Of a stretch of DNA of 64,000 nucleotides, positions 37,970 to 45,795 are shown piece by piece. The DNA lies in assembly GCA_934099115.1 (NCBI GenBank), contig CAKOPK010000001.1:95966-159965 (forward strand). The letters are read 5' to 3'. Source of the stretch: an uncultured Bacilli bacterium (lineage in GTDB: Bacteria; Bacillota_I; Bacilli_A; RF39; UBA660). Below the pieces are notes generated by a model. It saw only the letters and a list, made by a program, of their open reading frames with translations, was not told where the DNA came from and searched no databases. Every line of letters begins with the position of its first letter. The first letter of the stretch is position 1. The position numbers were made by a program, and so were the translations under genes.

Positions 37970-39470
37970 ATACGATTAGAGAATTGGTTTCTTGCATTTC
38001 TTCTGGGAGTGCTATATCCATATATTCTAAAATTGTGGGAGCTACATTCGTTAGGTCTCCACTTTTTTTTAGTTCTACATTTAAATCTGTTATAATGAAG
38101 GGCACTTTACTTGTTGTATGTGTTGTTACCGGGTTTTTAAATTCATCTAACATTATATCTGCATTTCCATGGTCTGCTAAAATGACCATTGTATAAAAAT
38201 TATCTTCTGCAACTTCGTATAGTCTTTCTAAACATACATCAACTGTGGTTACAGCTTTAATAGTGGCATCTAGATTACCAGTGTGACCAACCATATCAGG
38301 ATTAGCAAAGTTCATAAAAATAAAATCGACGTCTTTTTCCATGCAGCTTATAGCTTTTTTAGTTATTTCAGTTGCACTCATTTCTGGTTTTAAGTCATAA
38401 GTTTTTACTTTAGGCGATGGTATTAAAATTTTATCACATTTTTCTATTTTGCCATTATACATTCCATCAAAGAAATAGGTTACATGAGCATATTTTTCTG
38501 TTTCTGCAATACGGGTTTGAGATAATCCTAAACTGCTTAGATATCTTCCTAAAGGATTTATAATATTAATATCTTCTAAGATGTTTATTGTTTTTATGTC
38601 TTTATCTAGGGGAAAGAAACTATATACTTTTAAATTGTTAAATTGATAGATAGGAAATTCATTAAAATCTTTATTTGTTAAAGAACGGATTATTTGTTTT
38701 CCACGGTCACTACGAAAATTCATCCATAAGATTATATCTCCATCTTTGATAGTGGCTTTTTCATTAATAATTATGGGGTATAGGAACTCATCTGTTTGAT
38801 TTTTTTTGTATAGAGATAATACTCCATCTGTTGCATTTTTTGCTTTAATACCTATTCCTTTTGTAATTAAATCATAATATATTTTCGTACGATCATAGTT
38901 AGTATCTCTATCCATTGCATAATATCTTCCACATATACTTGCGATATCTGTAGTTTCGTCGGCACTTATTTTTTCTTCTAAGTTTTTAATAAAGTTAACG
39001 CCCGCATTTACTTTTGTATCTCTACCATCGGTTATTAAATGAAAATGAATATTTTTAGCATTATTTTCTTTTAATATGTTATACATGCTTAGAAAATGTT
39101 CTTCGCTTGAATGAACATTTCCATCGCTATAAAGTCCTATAATATGAATAGTATTCTTTTTTGCTTCTTCTAAAAGGCTTTTAAAGGCTATATTATCTGT
39201 GTTTATATTTTTTAAAAATTCGGTTATTCTAGGGCCATGTTGTTTAATTTTACGGCCAGCTCCTATAGTCATGTGGCCAATTTCACTGTTTCCAAATTCA
39301 CCTGGATTTAAGCCTACATATTCTTCTGAAGCATAAAGAGTAGTATGTGGGTATTTTTCCCATAAACGGTCGAAATTCTTGGTGTCAGCCATTTTTATGG
39401 CATTTCCATACTCTTCTTCACGATAGCCAAACCCGTCTAGAACAACAGTTAGAATTTTTTTCATATTCAT
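37968..39470 (-). CDS. gpmI: Phosphoglycerate mutase, cofactor-independent
   Basis: 500-aa alkaline-phosphatase-superfamily enzyme converting 3- to 2-phosphoglycerate with two Mn ions. LDGFGYREE carries the first metal Asp, NSEIGHMTIGAG the catalytic Ser, and FANPDMVGHTG, LADHGNAD and VTTHTTSKVP the remaining metal ligands. The linker insert typical of iPGM is present. It stands apart from pgk-tpiA, with spo0A between them. Confidence 0.95.
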   Translation of the reverse strand: MNMKKILTVVLDGFGYREEEYGNAIKMADTKNFDRLWEKYPHTTLYASEEYVGLNPGEFGNSEIGHMTIGAGRKIKQHGPRITEFLKNINTDNIAFKSLLEEAKKNTIHIIGLYSDGNVHSSEEHFLSMYNILKENNAKNIHFHLITDGRDTKVNAGVNFIKNLEEKISADETTDIASICGRYYAMDRDTNYDRTKIYYDLITKGIGIKAKNATDGVLSLYKKNQTDEFLYPIIINEKATIKDGDIILWMNFRSDRGKQIIRSLTNKDFNEFPIYQFNNLKVYSFFPLDKDIKTINILEDINIINPLGRYLSSLGLSQTRIAETEKYAHVTYFFDGMYNGKIEKCDKILIPSPKVKTYDLKPEMSATEITKKAISCMEKDVDFIFMNFANPDMVGHTGNLDATIKAVTTVDVCLERLYEVAEDNFYTMVILADHGNADIMLDEFKNPVTTHTTSKVPFIITDLNVELKKSGDLTNVAPTILEYMDIALPEEMQETNSLIV

Positions 39471-39524
39471 TCACTCTCCTTTAAAATAATAACATATCTT
39501 TTTAAAAATTACAAATTTTTGCAG

Positions 39525-39545
39525 AAAAAAAAGGCTAGGCCTTTT
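39525..39545 (-). terminator. Terminator of spo0A
   Basis: On the minus strand AAAAGGC-CTA-GCCTTTT followed by more T, overlapping the spo0A stop codon. Confidence 0.75.
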
Positions 39546-40314
39546 ATATATGTAATAATTTTTTATCATATCTTAAACGGTCAGCTATTGTTGCAATAAA
39601 TTCCGAATTTGTAGGTTTAGCTCGGTCGAAAGCTACACTGTTTCCGAATATTTCTTCCATTAAATCATAATCTCCTCTGTTCCAACTAACTTCGATTGCG
39701 TGACGAATTGCTCTTTCAACACGGGAAGCAGTGGTTGAGAATCTTAAGGCAACTTCAGGATATATTTCTTTTGTTATACCACCATAAATATCATGATGTT
39801 TGTAGAATAAGAATACGCTTTCTCTAATGTAAGTATAGCCTTTAATATGACTTGGTATTCCTAGTTGGTGTAACAATTTACTTATTGCTACATGAACTAT
39901 TTCTTCTTGTTCACTTAATACTTCTTTGTGATATGTGTTATTACCAAGTTCTAATATTCTTGTTTCTAAGGCTAAAATACTAAAAGGTTTTAGCATATAG
40001 TAGTTTACTCCATAAAGATTAGCCATATTAATTGTGTATTCTTTCTTGTAGCTGGTTAAAACTATGACTTTTTTCTTAATGTTTTGTTCCTGCATTTTTT
40101 CTAGTATTGTAAGGCCATCTACGCTTGGTAAGATGATATCCATTACAATAATATCAAATTCTTTGTTTTTCTCAAGAATGTAGTTTAATGCATCTTTTCC
40201 ATTCTCAATTGTTTTTACTACTTCTATACTAGCGTGACTACTAAACTGATTTTCTATTTTAGTTGTTACATTTTTATTGTTATCTACAACTAAAACTCTA
40301 ACTGTGTTTTTCAT
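39544..40314 (-). CDS. spo0A: Sporulation master response regulator Spo0A
   Basis: 256-aa response regulator. Receiver domain with VVDNN acidic start (one Asp replaced by Asn compared with the common DDN), phosphoacceptor Asp in IIVMDIILPSVDG, conserved Thr/Ser in VLTSYKK and Lys in YMLKPFS. The C-terminal Spo0A DNA-binding domain is well conserved: GIPSHIKGYTYIRESV, RFSTTASRVERAIRHAIEVSWNRG and PTNSEFIATIADRLR. Monocistronic with its own terminator; two 0A-like boxes lie upstream. Located between gpmI and tpiA rather than beside spoIVB. Confidence 0.95.
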   Translation of the reverse strand: MKNTVRVLVVDNNKNVTTKIENQFSSHASIEVVKTIENGKDALNYILEKNKEFDIIVMDIILPSVDGLTILEKMQEQNIKKKVIVLTSYKKEYTINMANLYGVNYYMLKPFSILALETRILELGNNTYHKEVLSEQEEIVHVAISKLLHQLGIPSHIKGYTYIRESVFLFYKHHDIYGGITKEIYPEVALRFSTTASRVERAIRHAIEVSWNRGDYDLMEEIFGNSVAFDRAKPTNSEFIATIADRLRYDKKLLHI

Positions 40315-40418
40315 GTTTTCTCCTTTTATTTAGTTTTCTTATTTACTACACGCACTTAAAGTATAGCACAGTTTTTTTAATAGTTCTAGTAAATCTTTTG
40401 TCTATCTCTGTAAAGTGA

Positions 40419-40435
40419 TGTCGAGTGATGTCGAA
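40419..40435. promoter_or_regulatory. Pair of Spo0A-type boxes upstream of spo0A
   Basis: TGTCGAG (40419-40425) and TGTCGAA (40429-40435) occur as a direct repeat with a 10 bp period (GTGATGTCGA twice), about one helical turn apart. They lie 105-120 bp upstream of the spo0A start; TATACT (minus, 40365-40360) is the likely -10. Consistent with autoregulation. Confidence 0.5.
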
Positions 40436-40468
40436 AAAAAAGAGCACGTGCTATAATACCGTGCTTTT
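40434..40468 (-). terminator. Terminator of pgk-tpiA
   Basis: On the minus strand AGCACG / CGTGCT stem with a T run after it, overlapping the tpiA stop codon. Confidence 0.7.
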
Positions 40469-41176
40469 CGTAATAATTTGTTTAATATTTGAAGGATTTA
40501 GACTACTAGTTCCAACAAGAAATCCATCTATAATTTTTAGTTTTTTTAAGGCTTCTATATTATTTTCATTAACATTACCACCGAATACTACATCTATTTC
40601 TTCATTATAGTAATCTTTTATTAGTTTTTTAATAAAACTTATCATTTCATTTATTTTATTTAAGTCATGGATAGTATTTGAACCAATTAAGTAACCTGGT
40701 TCATAGGCGATTATAATATTTTTAAATTGTTCTCTGGGAATGTAGTTTAGAACATTTGCTAGTTCTTTTTCTAAGACTTGATATTCTACTTTACGATTTA
40801 ATTCTTCTAGGGTTTCCCCAATACAGTATATTACTTTTATGTTGTTTTTAAGACAAATATCTATTTTTTTTCGCAAAATACTTTCTTTTTCGTTATAATA
40901 TTTTCTTCTTTCATAGTGGCCTATTAAAGCATATTTTACATTTAAACTTTTTAATTGATTACTACTGATGTCTCCTGTTAAGTGTAAGTCATCGTTTAGA
41001 CTTATATCTTGGACGGACAGTAAAACATTTTCATTTTTAAATAATGGCAAATAGATATTGCTAGGTGCTAAAATAAAGTTTAGATTTTCTTTATCTGTTT
41101 TTTGCAGTTCTTCTTTATATTCTAATATTTCTTCATAAGTTTTATTGGCTTTTAAGTTACAAATCAAGTATTTCAA
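40451..41176 (-). CDS. tpiA: Triosephosphate isomerase
   Basis: 241-aa TIM-barrel isomerase. NLKANKT holds the catalytic Lys, ALIGHYERR the catalytic His (usual form GHSERR), and IIAYEPGYLIGS the catalytic Glu with the flexible loop 6 (usual form AYEPVWAIGTG). GGNVN binds phosphate near the end. The altered loop and the missing Ser of GHSERR show a rather diverged enzyme. It starts at TTG 41176 inside the pgk end (20 bp overlap), so it depends on pgk translation. Confidence 0.9.
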   Translation of the reverse strand: MKYLICNLKANKTYEEILEYKEELQKTDKENLNFILAPSNIYLPLFKNENVLLSVQDISLNDDLHLTGDISSNQLKSLNVKYALIGHYERRKYYNEKESILRKKIDICLKNNIKVIYCIGETLEELNRKVEYQVLEKELANVLNYIPREQFKNIIIAYEPGYLIGSNTIHDLNKINEMISFIKKLIKDYYNEEIDVVFGGNVNENNIEALKKLKIIDGFLVGTSSLNPSNIKQIITKSTVL

Positions 41177-42365
41177 TATTATCTTCCTCCATTATGACAT
41201 CTAAGCCTGGTAAATGGCCTTTTGCTATATATTCTAGTGTTGCTCCTCCACCACTTGATATGTTTATAAATTGACCTTTAAAACCTAAATTGTTGATAGC
41301 CGCGATTGTATCACCACCACCTATGGTTACTTTATCTTTCTTTTCACTTAAAATATTTAATATTTCTTTTGTTCCGTTTGCAAATTCTTTTTCTTCATAT
41401 ATTCCCATTGTTCCATTTAAAAATATAGTGTTGCATTTTTCTAGAATACTTTTATATTTCTTTATTGAATTCATTCCGATATCTTTTATTACATCATTGA
41501 TTTCAATTTTATTTGTTGCTTTTATAATGGGATTATTGTCATAAGTAGTAACTGTTACTACATCTAGAGGAAGAGCAAATTTATCTTTGTATTTTAAAAG
41601 TAAAGCTTTTAATTCTTTTATTATTTCAGGATTATTTGTTTTTAAAGAGGCTCCAACATTAAGATTAAGTGCTACTAAAAAGGAATTAGCAATCCCACCA
41701 CTTAACAATAAATAATCACATTTTGGCAATAAATTTTTAATGATTTCTAATTTATCGTCTACTTTAGCTCCTCCCATCATGACTGCAAAAGGTCTTTCGG
41801 GATTTTTGATTGTTTTGTCTAACATGTTTATTTCTTGTTCTGCTAAAAAGCCTAAACAATTTGGTAAGAATTTAGCAATGCCTGTTACTGTTGTATGGTC
41901 ACGATGGGCAACGGCGAAAGCATCAAAAACAAATACTTCACCAAAAGATGCTATATATTTAGCAACTTCATCATTTCTAATACTTTCTAATTTGTTTGGT
42001 ATATCTAAGAAACGAGTATTTTCTAATAAAAGAATTTCACCACTTTTTAAGTTTAAGGCCATATTTTTGGTTTCTTCACTTAATATATCTTTAGCAAATA
42101 AAATAGGCTTATTTAAGTATTTTTCAAGCATATCTTTTACTGGCTTTAAACTATTTGTTAATTTATCTTCTTCTGTTTTAACACGTCCTAAGTGACTTAA
42201 AAGGATTATTTTACAGTTTTCTTTTAATAAATAGTTTATTGAGTCTAAACTTTTTTTAATTTTTGTATCATCTAGAATATTGCCATTTAGAATAGGTACA
42301 TTAAAGTCGCATCGTACGATTACACGTTTATTATTTACAAACATATTTTTTAGTAATTTATTCAT
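41157..42365 (-). CDS. pgk: Phosphoglycerate kinase
   Basis: 402-aa glycolytic kinase transferring phosphate from 1,3-bisphosphoglycerate to ADP. Substrate motifs RCDFNVPI, LLSHLGRVK, FDAFAVAHRDHTTVTG and the nucleotide-site VMMGGAKVDDKLEII, FLNGTMGIYE, TIGGGDTIAAI and SSGGGATLEYI are present. FDAFAVAHR differs slightly from the usual NDAFGTAHR. First gene of the pgk-tpiA operon. Confidence 0.95.
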   Translation of the reverse strand: MNKLLKNMFVNNKRVIVRCDFNVPILNGNILDDTKIKKSLDSINYLLKENCKIILLSHLGRVKTEEDKLTNSLKPVKDMLEKYLNKPILFAKDILSEETKNMALNLKSGEILLLENTRFLDIPNKLESIRNDEVAKYIASFGEVFVFDAFAVAHRDHTTVTGIAKFLPNCLGFLAEQEINMLDKTIKNPERPFAVMMGGAKVDDKLEIIKNLLPKCDYLLLSGGIANSFLVALNLNVGASLKTNNPEIIKELKALLLKYKDKFALPLDVVTVTTYDNNPIIKATNKIEINDVIKDIGMNSIKKYKSILEKCNTIFLNGTMGIYEEKEFANGTKEILNILSEKKDKVTIGGGDTIAAINNLGFKGQFINISSGGGATLEYIAKGHLPGLDVIMEEDNIEILDL

Positions 42366-42448
42366 GTTTATCCCTCTTATTCTATTTACTATTATATCCT
42401 AAAAAGGTCTTGTTTTACAACTATTTATTTTATTTATTTTTTGTATAA

Positions 42449-42475
42449 ATATTTTTATATTTCACTTCATATATA
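42449..42475 (+). promoter_or_regulatory. SigE promoter of spoIID
   Basis: ATATT at 42449-42453 and CATATATA at 42468-42475 spaced 14 bp. spoIID is a classic SigE gene in B. subtilis, which makes this a good calibration of the other SigE-like sites in the window. Confidence 0.7.
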
Positions 42476-42497
42476 TAGATATAGATAAGGAGATATT

Positions 42498-43484
42498 ATG
42501 AATAGATTATTATTAATTATTGTAGTTTTATTATTACCAATTGCTGTTTTTACTGATAATAAAGAGGCAGATAGTTCTTTTGTTTTTGCTGATACTTTAG
42601 AAAATAAGCTAGATATTAATCAAAATTTAGAGGAAAATTCTCAAGTTGATAATATTGAAGATGATAATAGTACTAGTCATAATATTGAGGTTTTAATTAG
42701 TTCTCAAAAAGATAAAAGCAATGCTTATAAGATAGATTTAGAAGAATATATTATAGGGGTTGTAGCTGGAGAAATGCCTGCTTCTTTTGAAATGGAGGCT
42801 TTAAAAGCACAAGCGGTAGCATCTCGTTCTTTTGCTTTAAATCGAATAAATAACATTCCTAATTATGTGTTAAGTACTACTATAAATGACCAGGTATATT
42901 TAACAGTTGAACAAATGAAAACAAAATGGGGAAATGATTTTCAATATTATTATGAGCGTGTTAAGAGGGCTGTAGAGGATACAAAAGGACAAGTTGTTAC
43001 TTATGATGGGTCTATAATAACTGCTTATTATTTTGCTATTTCTAATGGGTATACTGAAAGTTCTGTTCCGGTTTTTAATGAAACACGAGAATATCTTGTT
43101 AGTGTTCCCTCTAGTTGGGATAAAAATTATAAATCTTATCAATCAGTTAGAACTATGTCTAAAGCTAGTTTCTTTGATAGATTAGGAATAACTGCTGTTA
43201 ATCTAGAATTAGGGACTATTAATAGGTCGGATACACATTATGTACGTAGTATTATTATAAATGGTAAAAGTTTTACAGGATTAGAAATTTTTCAAAAACT
43301 ATCCTTAAAATCAACTGATTTTGAAATTAAAGAAGAAGGAGATAATATTTTAATAACTACTTATGGGTTTGGACACGGAGTAGGTATGAGTCAATATGGA
43401 GCACAAGGTATGGCTCGCGAAGGGTATCAATATCAAGATATTTTAAAACATTATTATAAAAATACAGAAATAACAAATATTTAA
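42498..43484 (+). CDS. spoIID: Stage II sporulation protein D, SpoIID
   Basis: 328-aa membrane-anchored lytic transglycosylase that thins septal peptidoglycan during engulfment with SpoIIM and SpoIIP. N-terminal membrane segment (residues 3-18), acidic linker, then the SpoIID domain: YIIGVVAGEMPASFEMEALKAQAVASRSFAL includes the catalytic Glu, and the end has GFGHGVGMSQYGAQGMA. ATG behind AAGGAGAT. Followed 50 bp later by spoIIQ. Confidence 0.94.
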   Translation: MNRLLLIIVVLLLPIAVFTDNKEADSSFVFADTLENKLDINQNLEENSQVDNIEDDNSTSHNIEVLISSQKDKSNAYKIDLEEYIIGVVAGEMPASFEMEALKAQAVASRSFALNRINNIPNYVLSTTINDQVYLTVEQMKTKWGNDFQYYYERVKRAVEDTKGQVVTYDGSIITAYYFAISNGYTESSVPVFNETREYLVSVPSSWDKNYKSYQSVRTMSKASFFDRLGITAVNLELGTINRSDTHYVRSIIINGKSFTGLEIFQKLSLKSTDFEIKEEGDNILITTYGFGHGVGMSQYGAQGMAREGYQYQDILKHYYKNTEITNI

Positions 43485-43535
43485 GTATAAATATTCAAAT
43501 CTTGTTCAACTTATTATTAGAAAGGAAGATAAGAT

Positions 43536-44165
43536 TTGAAACAAAGAAAACTTAGAAGTTATGTTTTACCAACTGTTTATGTAATCATTCTTATGCTGGT
43601 GTTTGGGACAGTTAGTTTAGTTAGTACTCTTTTAAAAACTAATCCTAATTATTTGTTTTCAACACCAATTGTAAATGATTATACAGTTCCTGTTATTAAT
43701 GTACCTGGAGGTATTACGGAAGGTATTATTAAACCTTTTTCAATGGAGGGTGTTGTTTTAGATAAGCCATTTTATGATGTTAATGGAACGCCAGAAGAGC
43801 AAGCGAATGCTTTAATTTATTTTGAAGATACTTATATGAAAAATACAGGAGTTTTATATAAGGCTGATCAGGCATTTGATTGTGTTTCTGTTTTAGATGG
43901 TATAGTGTTAGATGTTCGTGAAGATGAATTACTTGGAAATGTAGTGGAAGTTGAACATTCAACAAATTTGAGAACTATTTATTATAGTTTATCAAGTGTT
44001 AATGTTAAAAAAGGTGATGTTATTAGTCAAGGAGAAATTCTTGGAGTTAGTGGAACAAATTCAATTAGTGAAAGTTTAAATAATCTTCTATTTGAGGTTT
44101 ATTATAATGGAGCGTTAATTAATCCTGAAGCTTTTTATCAAATGGATGTTTCTTCTTTAAGTTAA
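43536..44165 (+). CDS. spoIIQ: SpoIIQ-like M23 (LytM) domain protein, catalytically dead
   Basis: 209-aa protein with one N-terminal membrane segment (VLPTVYVIILMLVFGTVSLVSTLL) and a C-terminal LytM fold. SpoIIQ sits in the forespore membrane and docks to SpoIIIAH of the mother cell. None of the LytM zinc ligands is seen: the first HxxxD is replaced around NTGVLYKADQAFD and the final HxH by LLFEVYY, so it should not cleave peptidoglycan. Starts at TTG 43536 behind AAAGGAAG. The spoIID-spoIIQ-spoIIID order matches B. subtilis. Confidence 0.82.
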   Translation: MKQRKLRSYVLPTVYVIILMLVFGTVSLVSTLLKTNPNYLFSTPIVNDYTVPVINVPGGITEGIIKPFSMEGVVLDKPFYDVNGTPEEQANALIYFEDTYMKNTGVLYKADQAFDCVSVLDGIVLDVREDELLGNVVEVEHSTNLRTIYYSLSSVNVKKGDVISQGEILGVSGTNSISESLNNLLFEVYYNGALINPEAFYQMDVSSLS

Positions 44166-44177
44166 AACATAAAAATA

Positions 44178-44210
44178 AAACTCACTCATAATATTTAATG
44201 GGTGGGTTTT
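44178..44210 (+). terminator. Terminator after spoIIQ
   Basis: AAACTCACTCAT / ATGGGTGGGTTT, a 12 bp stem with G-U pairs and an 8-base loop, followed by T-rich sequence. Its right arm GGGTGGG sits 5-6 bp before the probable spoIIID start. Confidence 0.8.
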
Positions 44211-44211
44211 T

Positions 44212-45021
44212 ATTAAGAATGATTTAATATTAAGAGAAGCATCTTATGTAATAGAAACTAAAAGTACTATTAGAGAGACAGCAAAATATTTTCATATTTC
44301 AAAATCGGTTTGTCATAAGCATTTAAGTATTGGTTTAAAGAAATTAGATTTTGAACTTTATTTAAAGGTTAAGAATGTTTTTTTGGAGCATACTAAAGTT
44401 AGGCATATTCGAGGTGGGATTGCAACAAAGCTTAAATATGAAAAAGAAATGAGTGAGGCCATGATTATTTATTTTAGAGACAATACCTTTTATCTTGTTT
44501 ATAAAGATAAGATTATTGAAAGCACTAGCAAAGATTGCGTTAAGAAAGGTTTTTTAATTAATAAAGATTTGTTTATAATAGAATTTACACATATGCTTAA
44601 AAAAGAAAGAATTAAAAGTAAACTATTTGGAAGTGATATAACTATCTTAAAGAATCCTTTTTATAGAGAGTCTGATTGTGCTTTTTTGGAAAATATTTTT
44701 ATAGAGTTAGGGTTTAATAAGGTTTTATTTATGGATATGAAGGATGTTTTAATGGATGAGTCTGCAACATATATTGAGATTAATCAATCTTATTTTGTTG
44801 TGTATTTAGAAGATGCTTTATATTTTGATATCAAATATTTTAAAGATATTCCTAAAATACTAGAGTATTTAAAAGATAATTTTAAAGATTATGTTATTCT
44901 TTTTGGATCATCTTCTCTAATACCTCATATAAAAGTGAATGGCGTTGTTATATACTATTTAGAAAATCCTGCTCTATCTGTTTTAAATGGTTTACTAAAA
45001 GTAAAAAAATGTGATGTTTAA
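44212..45021 (+). CDS. spoIIID: SpoIIID HTH fused to a degenerate MreB/Mbl-like domain
   Basis: About 269 aa. The first 85 residues match SpoIIID, the mother-cell DNA-binding regulator: ASYVIETKSTIRETAKYFHIS-KSVCHKHL and the diagnostic RHIRGGIATKLKYEKE. Instead of ending there, the frame continues about 185 residues that follow the MreB/Mbl actin fold: FRDNTFYLVYKDKII in place of the phosphate-1 strand pair, GFNKVLFMDMKDVLM like the interdomain EVYLIEEPMAAAI helix, and VILFGSSSLIPHIKV with ENPALSVLNGLL at the end. Nucleotide-binding Gly motifs are lost. B. subtilis has spoIIID and mbl adjacent but separate. No ATG, GTG or TTG precedes the HTH; ATT 44212 fits best. The ATG at 44383 would remove the HTH. 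Confidence 0.72.
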   Translation: MKNDLILREASYVIETKSTIRETAKYFHISKSVCHKHLSIGLKKLDFELYLKVKNVFLEHTKVRHIRGGIATKLKYEKEMSEAMIIYFRDNTFYLVYKDKIIESTSKDCVKKGFLINKDLFIIEFTHMLKKERIKSKLFGSDITILKNPFYRESDCAFLENIFIELGFNKVLFMDMKDVLMDESATYIEINQSYFVVYLEDALYFDIKYFKDIPKILEYLKDNFKDYVILFGSSSLIPHIKVNGVVIYYLENPALSVLNGLLKVKKCDV

Positions 45022-45036
45022 CATCATATTTTTTTT
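45012..45036 (+). terminator. Terminator after spoIIID fusion gene
   Basis: TGATGT-TTA-ACATCA stem followed by a long T run, spanning the stop codon. Confidence 0.8.
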
Positions 45037-45096
45037 GACAATAAGAGACAATTATACTATAATTACTTATAGTAACTGGTGTTGGAGTGATTGGAT

Positions 45097-45795
45097 TTGA
45101 TAAAGTTTATTGTTATTGATGATAGTAAAGAAGAAATTGCACACATTAAAAGATTATTAGGCGAAGTTGTAGAAGAAAATATGGAGGTATTAGGTTTTAC
45201 GAAAATAACTTGCGCTCTTAAAGATGAAATTCAGAATACATCTGAGAGAAAAATATATATCTTAGACATTGACCTTGGAAATAGGGTTAGTGGTATTAGT
45301 GTTGCTAAAATGATTCGTGATATAGATTATGAGAGTGAGATTATTTTTATAACGAATCATGATAAGATGTTTGAAAGTGCTCATAGAGCAGTTTATGAAG
45401 TTTTTGATTTTATTGAGAAGTTTCATGAATTTGATCAAAGATTTAAAAAAGATATTCGGGAAATTTTGAAAAGAAACTTTGATAATAAAATGTTTAAGTA
45501 TAATGCTAATAATATTGATTTAAATATTTATTATAGATCAATTCTTTATATCTATAGAGAAACTGAGGAGAGAAAATTAGTTATTGTTACACTTACTAAC
45601 ACTTATAAAGTTGGTATCCCTATAAAAGAAATGCTTACTTATTTAGATTCTAGATTTGTTCAGTGTCATAGATCTTGTATTGTAAATAAAGATTATGTTA
45701 CTGAAAAGAATTTTAAGGATGGTTATTTCGTCTTAACTAATGGTAAGAAAGTTTATATGTTAGTTAAGAAATATAGGGAGGCCTTTAATGATTAA
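45097..45795 (+). CDS. agrA: AgrA-like LytTR response regulator
   Basis: 232-aa response regulator. Receiver domain starts IKFIVIDDSKEE, with the phosphoacceptor Asp in IYILDIDLG and FITNHDK, then the LytTR DNA-binding domain (YKVGIPIKEMLTYLDSRFVQCHRSCIVNKDYV) of the AgrA/ComE kind. TTG 45097 is preferred to TTG 45091, having 9 bp to GGAG. It overlaps agrC by 8 bp, so kinase and regulator are coupled. Order A then C is reversed relative to Staphylococcus. Confidence 0.88.
   Translation: MIKFIVIDDSKEEIAHIKRLLGEVVEENMEVLGFTKITCALKDEIQNTSERKIYILDIDLGNRVSGISVAKMIRDIDYESEIIFITNHDKMFESAHRAVYEVFDFIEKFHEFDQRFKKDIREILKRNFDNKMFKYNANNIDLNIYYRSILYIYRETEERKLVIVTLTNTYKVGIPIKEMLTYLDSRFVQCHRSCIVNKDYVTEKNFKDGYFVLTNGKKVYMLVKKYREAFND

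Noticed and set aside
43780..43965. Antisense frame in spoIIQ, and the other antisense frames in mfd, gyrA, gyrB, recF, pgk and similar genes.
   Set aside because: They lie wholly opposite conserved genes, lack Shine-Dalgarno sequences and contain only low-complexity Ser/Leu/Ile runs typical of antisense translation of AT-rich genes.
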